In this document: positions 17,235-26,195 of the stretch, piece by piece
How positions within the stretch are numbered: the stretch's first letter is position 1
Layout of the letters: each line of letters starts with the position of its first letter
Assembly: GCF_014635245.1 (NCBI RefSeq)
Contig: NZ_BMCP01000002.1
Location: forward strand, 124,001-188,000
Direction: 5' to 3'
DNA: 64,000 bases
DNA from: Agaricicola taiwanensis
GTDB lineage: Bacteria; Pseudomonadota; Alphaproteobacteria; Rhizobiales; Methylopilaceae
Notes under the pieces: generated by a model
The model's database searches: none
Seen by the model: the letters and a program-made list of their open reading frames with translations, nothing else
Told to the model about the DNA's origin: nothing
Translations under genes and position numbers: made by a program

Positions 17235-17281
17235 ACATACAATCTGTATGTATCTTAATCAATAACATACAGGCTGTATGT
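17235..17281. promoter_or_regulatory. Twin palindromic operators between the VOC gene and tetR
   Basis: Two perfect 17-bp palindromes of identical arms, ACATACA-N3-TGTATGT, at 17235-17251 and 17265-17281. Their centres are 30 bases apart, close to three helical turns. The second ends immediately before the tetR ATG; the first is 23 bases from the VOC start. The arrangement is as expected for a TetR protein repressing itself and its divergent neighbour. Confidence 0.85.
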
Positions 17282-17857
17282 ATGCAACGTACCCAGCACG
17301 AGCGAAGCGAAACTACCCGGAGGGAGCTGATCGGCGTCGCACGCCGCCTGTTCATCGAGAAGGGCTATGCTGAGACCTCCACGCCCGAGATCGTCAGGGA
17401 CGCAGGTATTACACGCGGCGCGCTCTACCATCACTTTGCCGACAAGCGCGATCTCTTCCGCGCCGTGCTGATCGCGGAAGCACGCGAGGTCGCCGACGCC
17501 ATAGAGACGGCCACGGCATCCAGTGAACTTACTCCGCGAGAGGCGCTGAAGGCCGGCAGCCTGGCCTATCTGGACGCCATGGAAAGGGAGGGGCGCACGA
17601 GGCTGATGCTGATCGAGGCTCCCGCGGTGCTGGGTCTTCAGGAACTCGACGCGATCGACGGCGCACACGCGGCGCGGACCCTGGAGGAGGGCCTCAGAGA
17701 AGCAATTGGCAAGTCTGCCACCATATCGGTGCCAGCCATGGCGATCCTGTTATCTGCGGCCTTCGATCGCGCGGCTCTGGCAGTGGCCGGCGGAGCGCCG
17801 CGAGCGGAAATGCGCGCCACCATGCTCGCTCTGGTGGACTGCGTCATTTCCGTATGA
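17282..17857 (+). CDS. TetR/AcrR family transcriptional regulator
   Basis: A 191-residue repressor. The N-terminal helix-turn-helix domain is canonical: TRRELIGVARRLFIEKGYAE, TSTPEIVRDAGITRGALYHHF, ADKRDLFRAVL. The C-terminal ligand domain is not assignable to a known inducer. The ATG at 17282 directly follows an operator palindrome; no ribosome site fits in between, so the mRNA may be leaderless. It probably controls the divergent VOC gene and possibly the downstream Old Yellow Enzyme gene, about 65 bases away on the same strand. Confidence 0.9.
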   Translation: MQRTQHERSETTRRELIGVARRLFIEKGYAETSTPEIVRDAGITRGALYHHFADKRDLFRAVLIAEAREVADAIETATASSELTPREALKAGSLAYLDAMEREGRTRLMLIEAPAVLGLQELDAIDGAHAARTLEEGLREAIGKSATISVPAMAILLSAAFDRAALAVAGGAPRAEMRATMLALVDCVISV

Positions 17858-17924
17858 TCTCTGAAAGGCACAGGCCCACGCCCGACCCACTCACCATTCA
17901 GCCTACCATTGGAGAATGTGCATC

Positions 17925-19004
17925 ATGAGCAGCCCGGCTCTTTTCACTCCCCTCGAGGTCGGTGGCCTGACGCTTGCCAACCGCATCGTCATTGCCCCCA
18001 TGTGCCAGTATTCGGCCGAGGATGGCTGCATGACCGACTGGCATCAGATCCACCTCGGTCACCTCGCATTGTCAGGCGCGGCGCTTCTCACCATCGAAGC
18101 GACTGCCGTCGTGCCGGAGGGCCGTATCACCTATGCGGATACGGGCCTCTGGGACGATGCCACGGAAGAGGCCATGGGGCGCGTGCTGGAAAGCGTGCGC
18201 CGCTGGTCGGACATGCCCATCGCCATCCAGCTTGGCCATGCCGGCCGCAAGGCTTCGACCGAGAAGCCATGGAGGGGCGGCCAGCAGATCGCGCCCGGCA
18301 CCGCCAATGGTTGGCAGACCGTCGCGCCTTCGGCGCTTGCCTATAGCGATGGCCAGCATGCGCCGGTGGCTCTGGACGCCGCAGGCCTGGCGCGGGTGCG
18401 CGATGGTTTTGCCCAGGCCGCAAGGCGCGCGGCCCAGCTCGGCATCAATGCGGTCCAGATCCATGCCGCGCATGGCTACCTCCTGCACCAGTTCTTGTCG
18501 CCGCTCTCCAACAGGCGCGACGATGAATACGGCGGCAGCCTCGAAAATCGGATGCGTTTTCCGCTGGAGGTTTTTGACGCTGTGCGTGAGGCTTTCCCGG
18601 CCGATAAACCCGTGACGGTGCGCGTGTCCGGCACCGATTGGGCGAAAGGGGGGTGGAACACCGAGGAAACCGTCGCTTTCGCCAAGGTGCTGGAAGCGAG
18701 GGGATGCAGCGCCATTCATGTTTCCGGTGGAGGTCTCACTCCGGCTCAGCAGATTTCCGTCGGGCCGAGCTATCAGGTGCCTTTGGCCAGAGCGGTCAAG
18801 CAGGCGGTGACCATGCCCGTCGTGGCGGTCGGACTGATCACCGACTACGATCAGGCTGAAGCCATTGTCGGCACCGGAGACGCGGACCTGATCGCGCTCG
18901 CCCGGACCATCCTCTATGACGCCCGATGGCCCTGGCATGCCGCCGCTCATCTGGGAGCGCGCATCAAGGCGCCCGATCAGTACCTTCGCTCACAGCCGCA
19001 GTAG
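17925..19004 (+). CDS. NADH:flavin oxidoreductase of the YqjM-type Old Yellow Enzyme family
   Basis: FMN-dependent ene-reductase that reduces activated C=C bonds such as in enones and nitro compounds. The 359-residue protein is a TIM barrel with ANRIVIAPMCQYSA (the Cys typical of the YqjM/thermophilic-like subgroup), QLGHAGRKAS, the catalytic-pair region IHAAHGYLLHQFLSPLSN, RRDDEYGGSLENR and the phosphate-binding VAVGLITDY. ATG 17925 has GGAGA about 10 bases upstream and is preferred to ATG 17916. Placement after tetR suggests an electrophile or xenobiotic response, which is inference. Confidence 0.9.
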   Translation: MSSPALFTPLEVGGLTLANRIVIAPMCQYSAEDGCMTDWHQIHLGHLALSGAALLTIEATAVVPEGRITYADTGLWDDATEEAMGRVLESVRRWSDMPIAIQLGHAGRKASTEKPWRGGQQIAPGTANGWQTVAPSALAYSDGQHAPVALDAAGLARVRDGFAQAARRAAQLGINAVQIHAAHGYLLHQFLSPLSNRRDDEYGGSLENRMRFPLEVFDAVREAFPADKPVTVRVSGTDWAKGGWNTEETVAFAKVLEARGCSAIHVSGGGLTPAQQISVGPSYQVPLARAVKQAVTMPVVAVGLITDYDQAEAIVGTGDADLIALARTILYDARWPWHAAAHLGARIKAPDQYLRSQPQ

Positions 19005-19045
19005 TTCAAGAACCTGTTTGCAGTGTAAGCGCCACGCTTTTGATC

Positions 19046-19648
19046 TCACGTTCGTGCTGCGGCGATTGCCTCGCGCAGCCCCTTCTCGTCCAGCACGCCG
19101 GGATAGGTGGTGCGCCCGATCACGAAGGAGGGCGTGCCGATGAAGCCGAAGGCGACGGCCTGGAGATAGTTGCGGTCCAGCAGCCCTGAGATCTTGGCGA
19201 AGTGCTTGTTCACGGCAGCGGCGATCTCCTTCATGGTCATACCACGGCCCGTGAGCGCCTCTTCGATGCTCTCGTGGGTCAGCCGCCCTGACGTGGACAT
19301 CAGTGCCTCAAGGGCGGCCTCATATTTACCTATCTGCGCCGCGCCCAGCGTGGCCTGCGCGGCAAAGACCGACACGTCGCCGAACACCGGCCAGTCCTTC
19401 ATCACAAGGCGGACGTTGCCATCTTCCTTGACCACCTTCATGAGCGTCGGGTGCATCGTCTTGCAGTGCGGGCACTGGTAATCGAAATATTCGACCACCG
19501 TGACATTGCCCTTGGCGTTGCCGAGGACGGGAGCATTCTTGTCGAAGAAGACAGCCTGTTCGCTCGGCTCCTGCGCCAAGGAGCTATCGGCTGTCATCAC
19601 GGCCATCGCGCCCGCCGAAATCTGAAGCAGGTGTCTGCGGGTGATCAT
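19046..19648 (-). CDS. Periplasmic DsbA-family thiol:disulfide protein with Tat-like signal
   Basis: A 200-residue thioredoxin-fold protein of the DsbA/Com1-like group. The N terminus [20 protein letters not shown] carries a twin Arg and hydrophobic stretch resembling a Tat signal. The redox motif is CPHC in VEYFDYQCPHCKTMHPTL, and the cis-Pro loop is GFIGTPSFVI. It probably oxidises or isomerises disulfides in periplasmic proteins. The start ATG overlaps the stop of the upstream L,D-transpeptidase gene by one base (TGATG), indicating coupled translation. Confidence 0.87.
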   Translation of the reverse strand: MITRRHLLQISAGAMAVMTADSSLAQEPSEQAVFFDKNAPVLGNAKGNVTVVEYFDYQCPHCKTMHPTLMKVVKEDGNVRLVMKDWPVFGDVSVFAAQATLGAAQIGKYEAALEALMSTSGRLTHESIEEALTGRGMTMKEIAAAVNKHFAKISGLLDRNYLQAVAFGFIGTPSFVIGRTTYPGVLDEKGLREAIAAART

Positions 19649-20355
19649 CAGATTTCGCCTTTTCCTGCTTCCTCTGGCCCCAGCACCACGACGCGGGATC
19701 CGTTGGGCACCCGGCTGTGAAGGTCGATGATATCCTGATTCAAGAGGCGGATGCAGCCGGATGATACAGACTGGCCAATGGACCAGGGCTCGTTGGTGCC
19801 ATGGATCCGGTAAAGGGTGTCCCTGCCTCCCTGATAGAGATAAAGCGCCCGCGCGCCGAGCGGGTTGCTCAGGCCGCCATCCAGCCCCTTGGCGAAGGCG
19901 GCATAGCGCTCCGGATCGCGTTTGATCATGTTCGGCGTCGGGGTCCATCCCGGCCATCGTGCCTTGCGGGCGATGTCTGCCTCGCCCTCGAACTCCAGCC
20001 CTGCCTTCGCGACACCGATGCCGTAGCGCATGGCTTTGCCGTTTTCCATGATGAGGTAGAGAAAACGCGCATAGGGGTCGACGACGATGGTGCCCGGTGC
20101 ATGGGGCGTCCGGTAGTCGACGATCTGACGGACGTTCTTTGGGTCCATCTTCGAAACGTCAACGCCGGGAATAAGGACGTCACCATCCTGGGCCGACGCA
20201 TACATGCCTGCAACCGCCGGGTCGATCGCCGGCCGCGCCGGCTCCGTCGTGGTCTGAACGCAGGCTCCCAGAAAGAGCGTCGCTGCTGCGGCGAGCCGCG
20301 GCGGCGAAAAGACAGTGGTCTTGATGAAAGCCAGAAGTGATAGGAGGACGCGCAA
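19648..20355 (-). CDS. L,D-transpeptidase (YkuD domain) lipoprotein
   Basis: A 235-residue envelope enzyme. Residues 1-32 form a lipoprotein signal with lipobox LGAC. The YkuD catalytic region has [15 protein letters not shown], the His motif [13 protein letters not shown] and the nucleophile motif [12 protein letters not shown]. Such enzymes make 3-3 peptidoglycan crosslinks or anchor lipoproteins. The start is inferred as TTG 20355, which places the signal peptide correctly; no ATG fits. It shares a transcript with the DsbA-like gene and is divergent from a two-component system across a PmrA-type box. Confidence 0.85.
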   Translation of the reverse strand: MRVLLSLLAFIKTTVFSPPRLAAAATLFLGACVQTTTEPARPAIDPAVAGMYASAQDGDVLIPGVDVSKMDPKNVRQIVDYRTPHAPGTIVVDPYARFLYLIMENGKAMRYGIGVAKAGLEFEGEADIARKARWPGWTPTPNMIKRDPERYAAFAKGLDGGLSNPLGARALYLYQGGRDTLYRIHGTNEPWSIGQSVSSGCIRLLNQDIIDLHSRVPNGSRVVVLGPEEAGKGEI

Positions 20356-20396
20356 GATGGTTCCCGTTGATCGTTTTCCACGGCGTTCGATCGGCG

Positions 20397-20423
20397 CCCA
20401 CCTTAAGGCAGCCTTAAGGTGGG
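20397..20423. promoter_or_regulatory. PmrA-like response regulator box / inverted repeat
   Basis: CTTAAG-N5-CTTAAG at 20402-20418, which is the classical spacing of the PmrA/BasR/QseB box. It is embedded in a perfect 12-bp inverted repeat, CCCACCTTAAGG / CCTTAAGGTGGG, with a 3-base spacer. It lies 35 bases before the response regulator ATG and 42 bases from the divergent L,D-transpeptidase start, so it could control both. Confidence 0.7.
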
Positions 20424-20457
20424 GAGTGCGGGAACGTGGCTTTGTTCGGAGAACGCG

Positions 20458-21120
20458 ATGCGCCTGTTGGTGGTCGAGGACGACGAGGTGCTGGCTGACG
20501 GCCTGAAGGTCGGGCTCCAGATGTGCGGCTTCACCGTGGACATGGTGATGACGGTGTCGGATGCGCTGGCTGCTGTCGCGACAGATCACTTCGATGCCGT
20601 GGTGCTCGATCTCATGCTGCCGGATGGTTCGGGACTGGACGTGCTGGCCGCGATGCGAGGCGGGAGGAGCCAGACGCCGGTGCTTCTGTTGACGGCGAAG
20701 GATGGGGTGCCAGACCGGATAACGGGTCTCGATGCGGGCGCGGACGATTATCTCGGAAAACCTTTCGATCTCGATGAGGTTGCCGCTCGCTTGCGGGCCA
20801 TCATCCGTCGTGGCCAGGGCAGGGCTGAAAGCCAGATGTCCTGGCAAGGAGTTACGCTGGATCCAGCTCGCATGATCGCGCGGCGCGACGGGGAGCCGAT
20901 CCAGCTTTCCCGGCGGGAATTCGCGGTCCTCCAGGCGCTGATGAGAAACCCCGGTGTGATCCATTCGAAGTCATCGTTGGAGCAGATGCTCTATGGCTGG
21001 CAGGAAGACGTGGAAAGCAACACAGTGGAAGTTCACGTGCATAAACTGCGATCGAAGCTCGGCGCTGCCTTGATCGAAACAGTGCGCGGTGTCGGATACC
21101 GACTGAGAACGGGTGTATGA
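20458..21120 (+). CDS. OmpR/PmrA-type response regulator
   Basis: A 220-residue regulator: receiver ([19 protein letters not shown], phospho-acceptor Asp in [16 protein letters not shown], Lys in [15 protein letters not shown]) plus winged-helix effector ([41 protein letters not shown]). The sequence is closest in style to the QseB/PmrA/TctD subgroup. ATG 20458 is the conserved start. A PmrA-like box lies just upstream, suggesting autoregulation. It overlaps the kinase gene by four bases. Confidence 0.92.
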   Translation: MRLLVVEDDEVLADGLKVGLQMCGFTVDMVMTVSDALAAVATDHFDAVVLDLMLPDGSGLDVLAAMRGGRSQTPVLLLTAKDGVPDRITGLDAGADDYLGKPFDLDEVAARLRAIIRRGQGRAESQMSWQGVTLDPARMIARRDGEPIQLSRREFAVLQALMRNPGVIHSKSSLEQMLYGWQEDVESNTVEVHVHKLRSKLGAALIETVRGVGYRLRTGV

Positions 21121-22490
21121 CCTCCATCCGGCGAAGGCTCGTCACCATTCTTCTCGCAACCACGAGTGCCGTATGGCTCTTCGCGGTCGCCTGGATTTAC
21201 GCCAGCACGCAGGAAAAGGTCGGGCGGGTGCTCGATGCACGTCTTGCCGAGGCCGCCAGAATGGTCAGCTCTCTGATCGACAACCGTCATGTCGATGTTG
21301 CCGCGGCCGTGGATGCGGCGATGCAGATCGATCCTGGCTCCTTCTTCGCCTCTCCAAGAGACTACGATCGTCAGCTCTCATGTCAGATCTGGTCTCTCCA
21401 GGGCGACCTCATCGGCCGTTCCGAAAGCGCGCCGGTGATTTCTCTGGCTGATCACAGCGATGGCTTCGCCCAAACCGATATCGGTGGCGAGCGGTGGCGC
21501 GTCTATGCCGTGGTCAACGCTGAACTGGGCGTGCGCGTGCTTGTGGGTGACAGCCTGGAGATCCGTGAGCGTCTGATAGGCGATGTGGTGAAGGGGCTTC
21601 TGTTTCCAACCATATTCATCTTGCCGCTGCTCGCGATCCTTATCTGGCTCAGCGTCGGTCACGGTCTGGAGCCGCTAAACCGGATCGCCGCCAGCCTGAC
21701 GGGGCGTGCCGCCACTGATCTTCATCCTGTCGATCATGGTGTGGCGCCGCGCGAGGTGCAGCCCATCGTCACCTCTCTCAACAGCCTGTTCGATCGTGTG
21801 CGGGAAGCCCGGGAACGGGAGCGCAATTTTACGGTATTCGCCGCACATGAGATGAAGACGCCCCTTGCCGGACTGAAGACGCAGGCGCAGATCGCCATCC
21901 GCAGCAACGACAGCGAGGTCCAGCGCAAGGCGCTGTCGCATATCGTCACCAGTGTGGACAGGACGAGCCGCATGGCGCGGCAGCTGATCGACATGGCCGC
22001 CGTCGACGCCGCGGAGCCGGGCCGGGTGCTGGAGGACGTCGATGTCCAGGCCCTCATCAGCGATGTGGCCGTTGAACTGGAGGGGCCGCTGGAACTGGCG
22101 AAAGCTCGTTTCGTTCTCACAGCCGCGCCGGGGAACGGCGCACAGACGATCACTGCCGACCGGCTGTTGCTTCGGCTCGTGCTCAGAAACATCCTTGAGA
22201 ATGCCATTCAGCACACGCCAGAGCATGGCGAGGTGATGTGTGAGCTTTCCTTCGGCGAGGGTGTGGTCACCATTGCGGTCCATGATCAGGGCCCGGGCAT
22301 CGATCCGGCCGATCAGGAGCGCGTGAAAGAGCGGTTTGTCCGCACCTCATCCGCAAATCTGCGCGGCAGCGGCCTTGGCCTTTCGATCGTGCAGATGGGG
22401 CTCGATCGTCTTGGCGGAAGCCTGAGCTTCTCCAACGCGGATTCCGGTTTCACCGTCGCCGTTCATCTGCCGTCGAAGGCGGAAGTGTAA
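21117..22490 (+). CDS. Sensor histidine kinase paired with the upstream regulator
   Basis: A 457-residue inner-membrane kinase of the QseC/PmrB style. Two membrane segments (about 8-28 and 160-180, PTIFILPLLAILIWLSVGHG) bracket a periplasmic sensor region. They are followed by HAMP, a dimerisation/phospho-acceptor helix with His in AAHEMKTPLAGL, N box RNILENAIQHTP, HDQGPGI and GSGLGLSI. Translation is coupled to the response regulator (ATGA overlap). The stimulus is unknown; the divergent L,D-transpeptidase/DsbA pair suggests envelope sensing. Confidence 0.92.
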   Translation: MTSIRRRLVTILLATTSAVWLFAVAWIYASTQEKVGRVLDARLAEAARMVSSLIDNRHVDVAAAVDAAMQIDPGSFFASPRDYDRQLSCQIWSLQGDLIGRSESAPVISLADHSDGFAQTDIGGERWRVYAVVNAELGVRVLVGDSLEIRERLIGDVVKGLLFPTIFILPLLAILIWLSVGHGLEPLNRIAASLTGRAATDLHPVDHGVAPREVQPIVTSLNSLFDRVREARERERNFTVFAAHEMKTPLAGLKTQAQIAIRSNDSEVQRKALSHIVTSVDRTSRMARQLIDMAAVDAAEPGRVLEDVDVQALISDVAVELEGPLELAKARFVLTAAPGNGAQTITADRLLLRLVLRNILENAIQHTPEHGEVMCELSFGEGVVTIAVHDQGPGIDPADQERVKERFVRTSSANLRGSGLGLSIVQMGLDRLGGSLSFSNADSGFTVAVHLPSKAEV

Positions 22491-22505
22491 TCGCTTCGTG
22501 GCGGC

Positions 22506-24710
22506 TTATACGCTCGACAGCGTCTTCAATCTTGCACGGGGGTGGATCTCAGCCTGGCTCATCACCGTGGTCTGGCTGCGGAAGCGTTCAACGATCGAGC
22601 GCACGAAGGGCCTGATCGAGGCAGAGGTGAGCAGGACCGGCACCTCGCCGATACGTGCGGCCTCCTCGAAGCGGGCGCGCACCAGGCCGATGAACTCGTG
22701 CAGTTTGGATGGCGCCATGGCGAGTTGGCGGTCGTCGCCGTTGCCGACGATGCTTTCCGCGAAAGCCTGCTCCCATTGCGGCGAGAGCACGACCAGCGGC
22801 AGATGGCCGTCGGGGCTCTGGTGCTGCGCGCAGATCTGGCGGGCGAGGCGGGCGCGGACATGCTCGGCCAGGGTCTGGGGGTTCCGGCTGAACCCCAATG
22901 CTTCGGCAATGCCTTCCAGGACGGTGCCGAGATCGCGGATGGAGACCCGCTCGGCCAGAAGAAGCTGAAGGACCCGCTGAATGCCGGTGACCGAGATCTG
23001 GCTCGGCACCAGGTCCTCCACCAATTTGGCCTGCTCCTGGGGAAGTTCCTTCAGGAGCTTCGACACCTCGGCATAGGTCAGGAGATCGGCCACATTGGCC
23101 TTGAGGATCTCGGTGAGATGCGTGGAGAGCACGGTCGGCGCATCGACCACCGTGTAGCCGCGCAGGTTCGCTTCCTCGCGCAGCGCGCTGTCGATCCAGG
23201 TGGCCGGCAGGCCGAAGGTGGGTTCCGTGGTGTGGGTGCCGGGCAGGCTGATCTGCTGCCCCTGCGGGTCCATGACCATATATTGGTTCGGGAACACCTG
23301 TCCGGAGCCGGAATCGACCTCCTTCACCTTGACGATGTAGTTGTTGGGTCCGAGCTGCACATTGTCGACGATGCGCACCGAGGGGATGACGAGGCCCATG
23401 TCCATGGCAAACTGGCGGCGCAGCGCCTTGATCTGCTCGGTGAGCTTGTCGGCGCCTTCGGGGCCGTTCACCAGCGGCAGAAGTCCGTAACCGAGCTCGA
23501 TCTTGAGATCGTCCATCTTCAGGCTGTCGCTGATCGGCTCCTCGCGCGGCGCGGCAGCGACAGCTGCCTCTTCCACCTGTTTGGTCCTGATCACTTCGGC
23601 GGCAACGTTGCGGCGGCCCTTTTCCACGCGCCAGGCGAGATAGCCCGCGCCTCCCGCAAGGCCGAGGAAGGGGATCATCGGGATGCCCGGCAGCACGGCC
23701 ATCACGGTCATCACGGCGGCGGACATTCCGAGGGCCTTCGGGTATCCGGAGAGCTGGTCCACCAACGCCTTGTCGGCGGCGCCGGACACGCCCGCCTTGG
23801 AGACGAGAAGGCCGGCGGCGGTGGAGACGATGAGAGCCGGGATCTGGCTGACGAGGCCATCGCCAACCGTCAGCAGGGTGTAGGTCTGGCCGGCTTCGCC
23901 GAAGCCCATGCCCTGCTGGCCGACGCCGATGATCATGCCGCCGATGATGTTCATGGCGGTGATGAGAAGCCCCGCGATGGCATCGCCGCGCACGAATTTC
24001 GATGCACCGTCCATGGCGCCGAAGAAGGAGCTTTCGTCCTCCAGATCCTTGCGGCGCTTCTTGGCGGTTTCTTCGTCGATGAGGCCGGCGGAGAGATCGG
24101 CGTCCACGGCCATCTGCTTGCCGGGCATGGCATCGAGGGTGAAGCGGGCGGCGACTTCCGCGATGCGGCCGGAGCCCTTGGTGATGACGACGAAATTTAC
24201 GATGACGAGAATCGTGAAGACGATGATGCCGATCACGAAGTTGCCGCTCATCACGAAGGAGCCGAAAGCTTCGATCACGTGACCGGCGGCGTCCGTGCCC
24301 TCATGGCCGTGGCCGAGGATCAGGCGCGTCGAGGCAAGGTTCAGCGCCAGCCGCAGCATGGTGGCGATGAGGAGCACCGTGGGAAAGGCCGAGAATTCCA
24401 GTGGCGAATGGATGAACAGCGCCGTCATCAGAATCAGCACGGAGAAGATGATCGAGATGGCGAGGAACAGATCCAGGACCATCGGCGACAGCGGCACGAT
24501 CAGGATCGACAGGATCACCATCACGCCGACCGCCAGCGCGAGGTCGGGGCGGTTGAAGATCGCGCTCAGACCTTTGAGTCCGGGCATCTGCAAGCCGGAG
24601 GCTCGGGTGGTATCGCCGCTGATGTCTGTCATGCGAGAGGAGCCGAGGTTCGGATGGAAGTGGTCGTGCCGGTGCGCCGGAGTGATGGAGGGAAGCGGGC
24701 TGATGTCCAT
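22506..24710 (-). CDS. flhA: Flagellar export gate protein FlhA
   Basis: Nonameric inner-membrane export gate of the flagellar type III system. This 734-residue protein has eight N-terminal membrane segments (from DLALAVGVMVILSILIVPL), the conserved FHIPEP-type region near PLEFSAFPTVLLIATMLRLA, and a large cytoplasmic C-terminal domain that binds chaperones. The ATG at 24710 has a strong GGAGGAG six bases upstream and is preferred over ATG 24632, which lacks a ribosome site. This gives an unusual His/Pro-rich 26-residue N-terminal extension. It is the last gene of the fliF operon and convergent with the kinase gene. Confidence 0.94.
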   Translation of the reverse strand: MDISPLPSITPAHRHDHFHPNLGSSRMTDISGDTTRASGLQMPGLKGLSAIFNRPDLALAVGVMVILSILIVPLSPMVLDLFLAISIIFSVLILMTALFIHSPLEFSAFPTVLLIATMLRLALNLASTRLILGHGHEGTDAAGHVIEAFGSFVMSGNFVIGIIVFTILVIVNFVVITKGSGRIAEVAARFTLDAMPGKQMAVDADLSAGLIDEETAKKRRKDLEDESSFFGAMDGASKFVRGDAIAGLLITAMNIIGGMIIGVGQQGMGFGEAGQTYTLLTVGDGLVSQIPALIVSTAAGLLVSKAGVSGAADKALVDQLSGYPKALGMSAAVMTVMAVLPGIPMIPFLGLAGGAGYLAWRVEKGRRNVAAEVIRTKQVEEAAVAAAPREEPISDSLKMDDLKIELGYGLLPLVNGPEGADKLTEQIKALRRQFAMDMGLVIPSVRIVDNVQLGPNNYIVKVKEVDSGSGQVFPNQYMVMDPQGQQISLPGTHTTEPTFGLPATWIDSALREEANLRGYTVVDAPTVLSTHLTEILKANVADLLTYAEVSKLLKELPQEQAKLVEDLVPSQISVTGIQRVLQLLLAERVSIRDLGTVLEGIAEALGFSRNPQTLAEHVRARLARQICAQHQSPDGHLPLVVLSPQWEQAFAESIVGNGDDRQLAMAPSKLHEFIGLVRARFEEAARIGEVPVLLTSASIRPFVRSIVERFRSQTTVMSQAEIHPRARLKTLSSV

Positions 24711-24790
24711 GCGCTTCTCCTCCGCCGGATCTTAGCCGAGTCGCGGATGAAAGCGGCCGACAGCGCGCCGGAAGGCCCGGGTGATCTGTC

Positions 24791-26161
24791 TCATCCGGCG
24801 ATTCCTCCACGGCTTTCCGCACCCGGAGGCGGCACGGCGTGCCCCTCGACGGTGTATTGGTTCAGCTTGTTGCGCAGGGTGCGGATGGAAATGCCGAGAA
24901 TGTTGGCGGCATGGGTCCGGTTGCCGAGGCAATGGCTGAGTGTGTCGAGGATCAGGGCGCGTTCGACATCGGCCACGGTGCGGCCGACCAGCGTGCGGGT
25001 TGCCGCCTCAGCCGTTGCGGCGGCCTGCGACGCGGGGTTCTGCGGTCCGGCCTCGATGCGTTCGCCATCCGGCGACATCAGGTCATCGGGTTCGATTTCG
25101 GAACCGGTGGAGAGCAGCACGGCGCGGTGGATGGTGTTTTCCAATTCGCGGACGTTGCCGCTCCAGCGGTTGCGCTGCAGGTCGCGCCGCGCTTCGGCGG
25201 ACAGGGTCCTGAGGGGAATGCCATTGGCTTCCGAATACTTCCGGACGAAGTAGCCTGCGAGCTCCAGGACGTCGGCGGGCCGCTCGCGCAGCGGCGGCAG
25301 CTTCAGGTTGACCACGTTGAGGCGGTAGAGCAGATCCTCGCGGAAGGTGCCCTTGCGCACTTCCTCGGAGAGGTTGCGGTTGGAGGTGGCCAGAATCCTA
25401 AGGTCCACGGGCACAGGGCGGCTGCCGCCGACGCGGTCGATGACGCGTTCCTGGAGCGCGCGGAGGAGCTTGGCTTGCAAGCGCACGTCCATTTCGGAGA
25501 TTTCGTCGAGCAGCAGCGTGCCGCCTGAGGCTTCCTCGAATTTGCCGACGCGGCGCGACACGGCGCCGGTGAAGGCGCCTTTCTCGTGACCAAATAGCTC
25601 TGATTCCAGAAGCTGATCGGGAATGGCGGCGCAGTTGACCGAAATGAAGGGCTTGTCGGCGCGGTGAGACTTCTGATGCAGGAAGCGGGCGATCACTTCC
25701 TTGCCCGTGCCGCTCTCGCCGGTGATGAGAACACTCGCGTCCGAGGGTGCGATCTGCGCCGCGAGCTTGACCACCCGTGCCATGACATCGTCGCGGTAGA
25801 TGAAGTCGCCCGCATCCTCTGTCACAGCGGCCAGTACGGCGGCGATCAGTTCGGGATCCGGCGGAAGCGGGATGTACTCCTTGGCTCCCGCCTGAATGGC
25901 CGCCACCGCGGCCCGCGCGTCGTTATCGATGCCGCAGGCGGCGATAGGCACATGAATGCGCTCGATCTCCAGCGTCCGCACGAGATCACGGATGTCGAGG
26001 GCAACGTCCACCATGAGGAGGTCGGCGCCCCGGCCGGAGCGCAGGTGCTTCAGTGCCTGTTCCGTGGTCTCGGCGTGGACGACCTTCGCTCCCCGATCGA
26101 GAGCGATCTTCGTTGCGAGCGTAAGTTGGCCGCTGAGGGCGCCGACGATCATCAAACGCAT
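24791..26161 (-). CDS. flbD: Sigma-54-dependent flagellar activator FlbD
   Basis: Bacterial enhancer-binding protein that activates late flagellar genes and represses early ones in Caulobacter. The 456-residue protein has a degenerate receiver (1-120) without the usual acidic pocket (starts RLMIVGALSGQLTL). An AAA+ domain follows (Walker A GESGTGKEV, sigma-54 contact loop GAFTGA, Walker B GGTLLLDEISEMD, RNVRELEN-type WSGNVRELENTI). A Fis-like C-terminal helix-turn-helix ends it (CLGNRTHAANILGISIRTLRNKL). AGGAG precedes the ATG. The order fliF-fliG-fliH-fliN-flbD matches Caulobacter. Confidence 0.94.
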   Translation of the reverse strand: MRLMIVGALSGQLTLATKIALDRGAKVVHAETTEQALKHLRSGRGADLLMVDVALDIRDLVRTLEIERIHVPIAACGIDNDARAAVAAIQAGAKEYIPLPPDPELIAAVLAAVTEDAGDFIYRDDVMARVVKLAAQIAPSDASVLITGESGTGKEVIARFLHQKSHRADKPFISVNCAAIPDQLLESELFGHEKGAFTGAVSRRVGKFEEASGGTLLLDEISEMDVRLQAKLLRALQERVIDRVGGSRPVPVDLRILATSNRNLSEEVRKGTFREDLLYRLNVVNLKLPPLRERPADVLELAGYFVRKYSEANGIPLRTLSAEARRDLQRNRWSGNVRELENTIHRAVLLSTGSEIEPDDLMSPDGERIEAGPQNPASQAAATAEAATRTLVGRTVADVERALILDTLSHCLGNRTHAANILGISIRTLRNKLNQYTVEGHAVPPPGAESRGGIAG

Positions 26162-26195
26162 GGGGGCAGGCTCCTGTTACCGAAACGGACGTTCA

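Noticed and set aside
20397-20423. The CCCACCTTAAGG inverted repeat as a terminator
   Set aside because: It lies between two divergent starts, has no T-run on either strand, and contains a correctly spaced PmrA-type box.
22542-25253. A roughly 900-codon open frame on the plus strand opposite flhA and flbD
   Set aside because: It is a shadow of high-GC coding sequence; the translation is His/Asp/Gly-rich without domains, while the minus strand encodes complete FlhA and FlbD.
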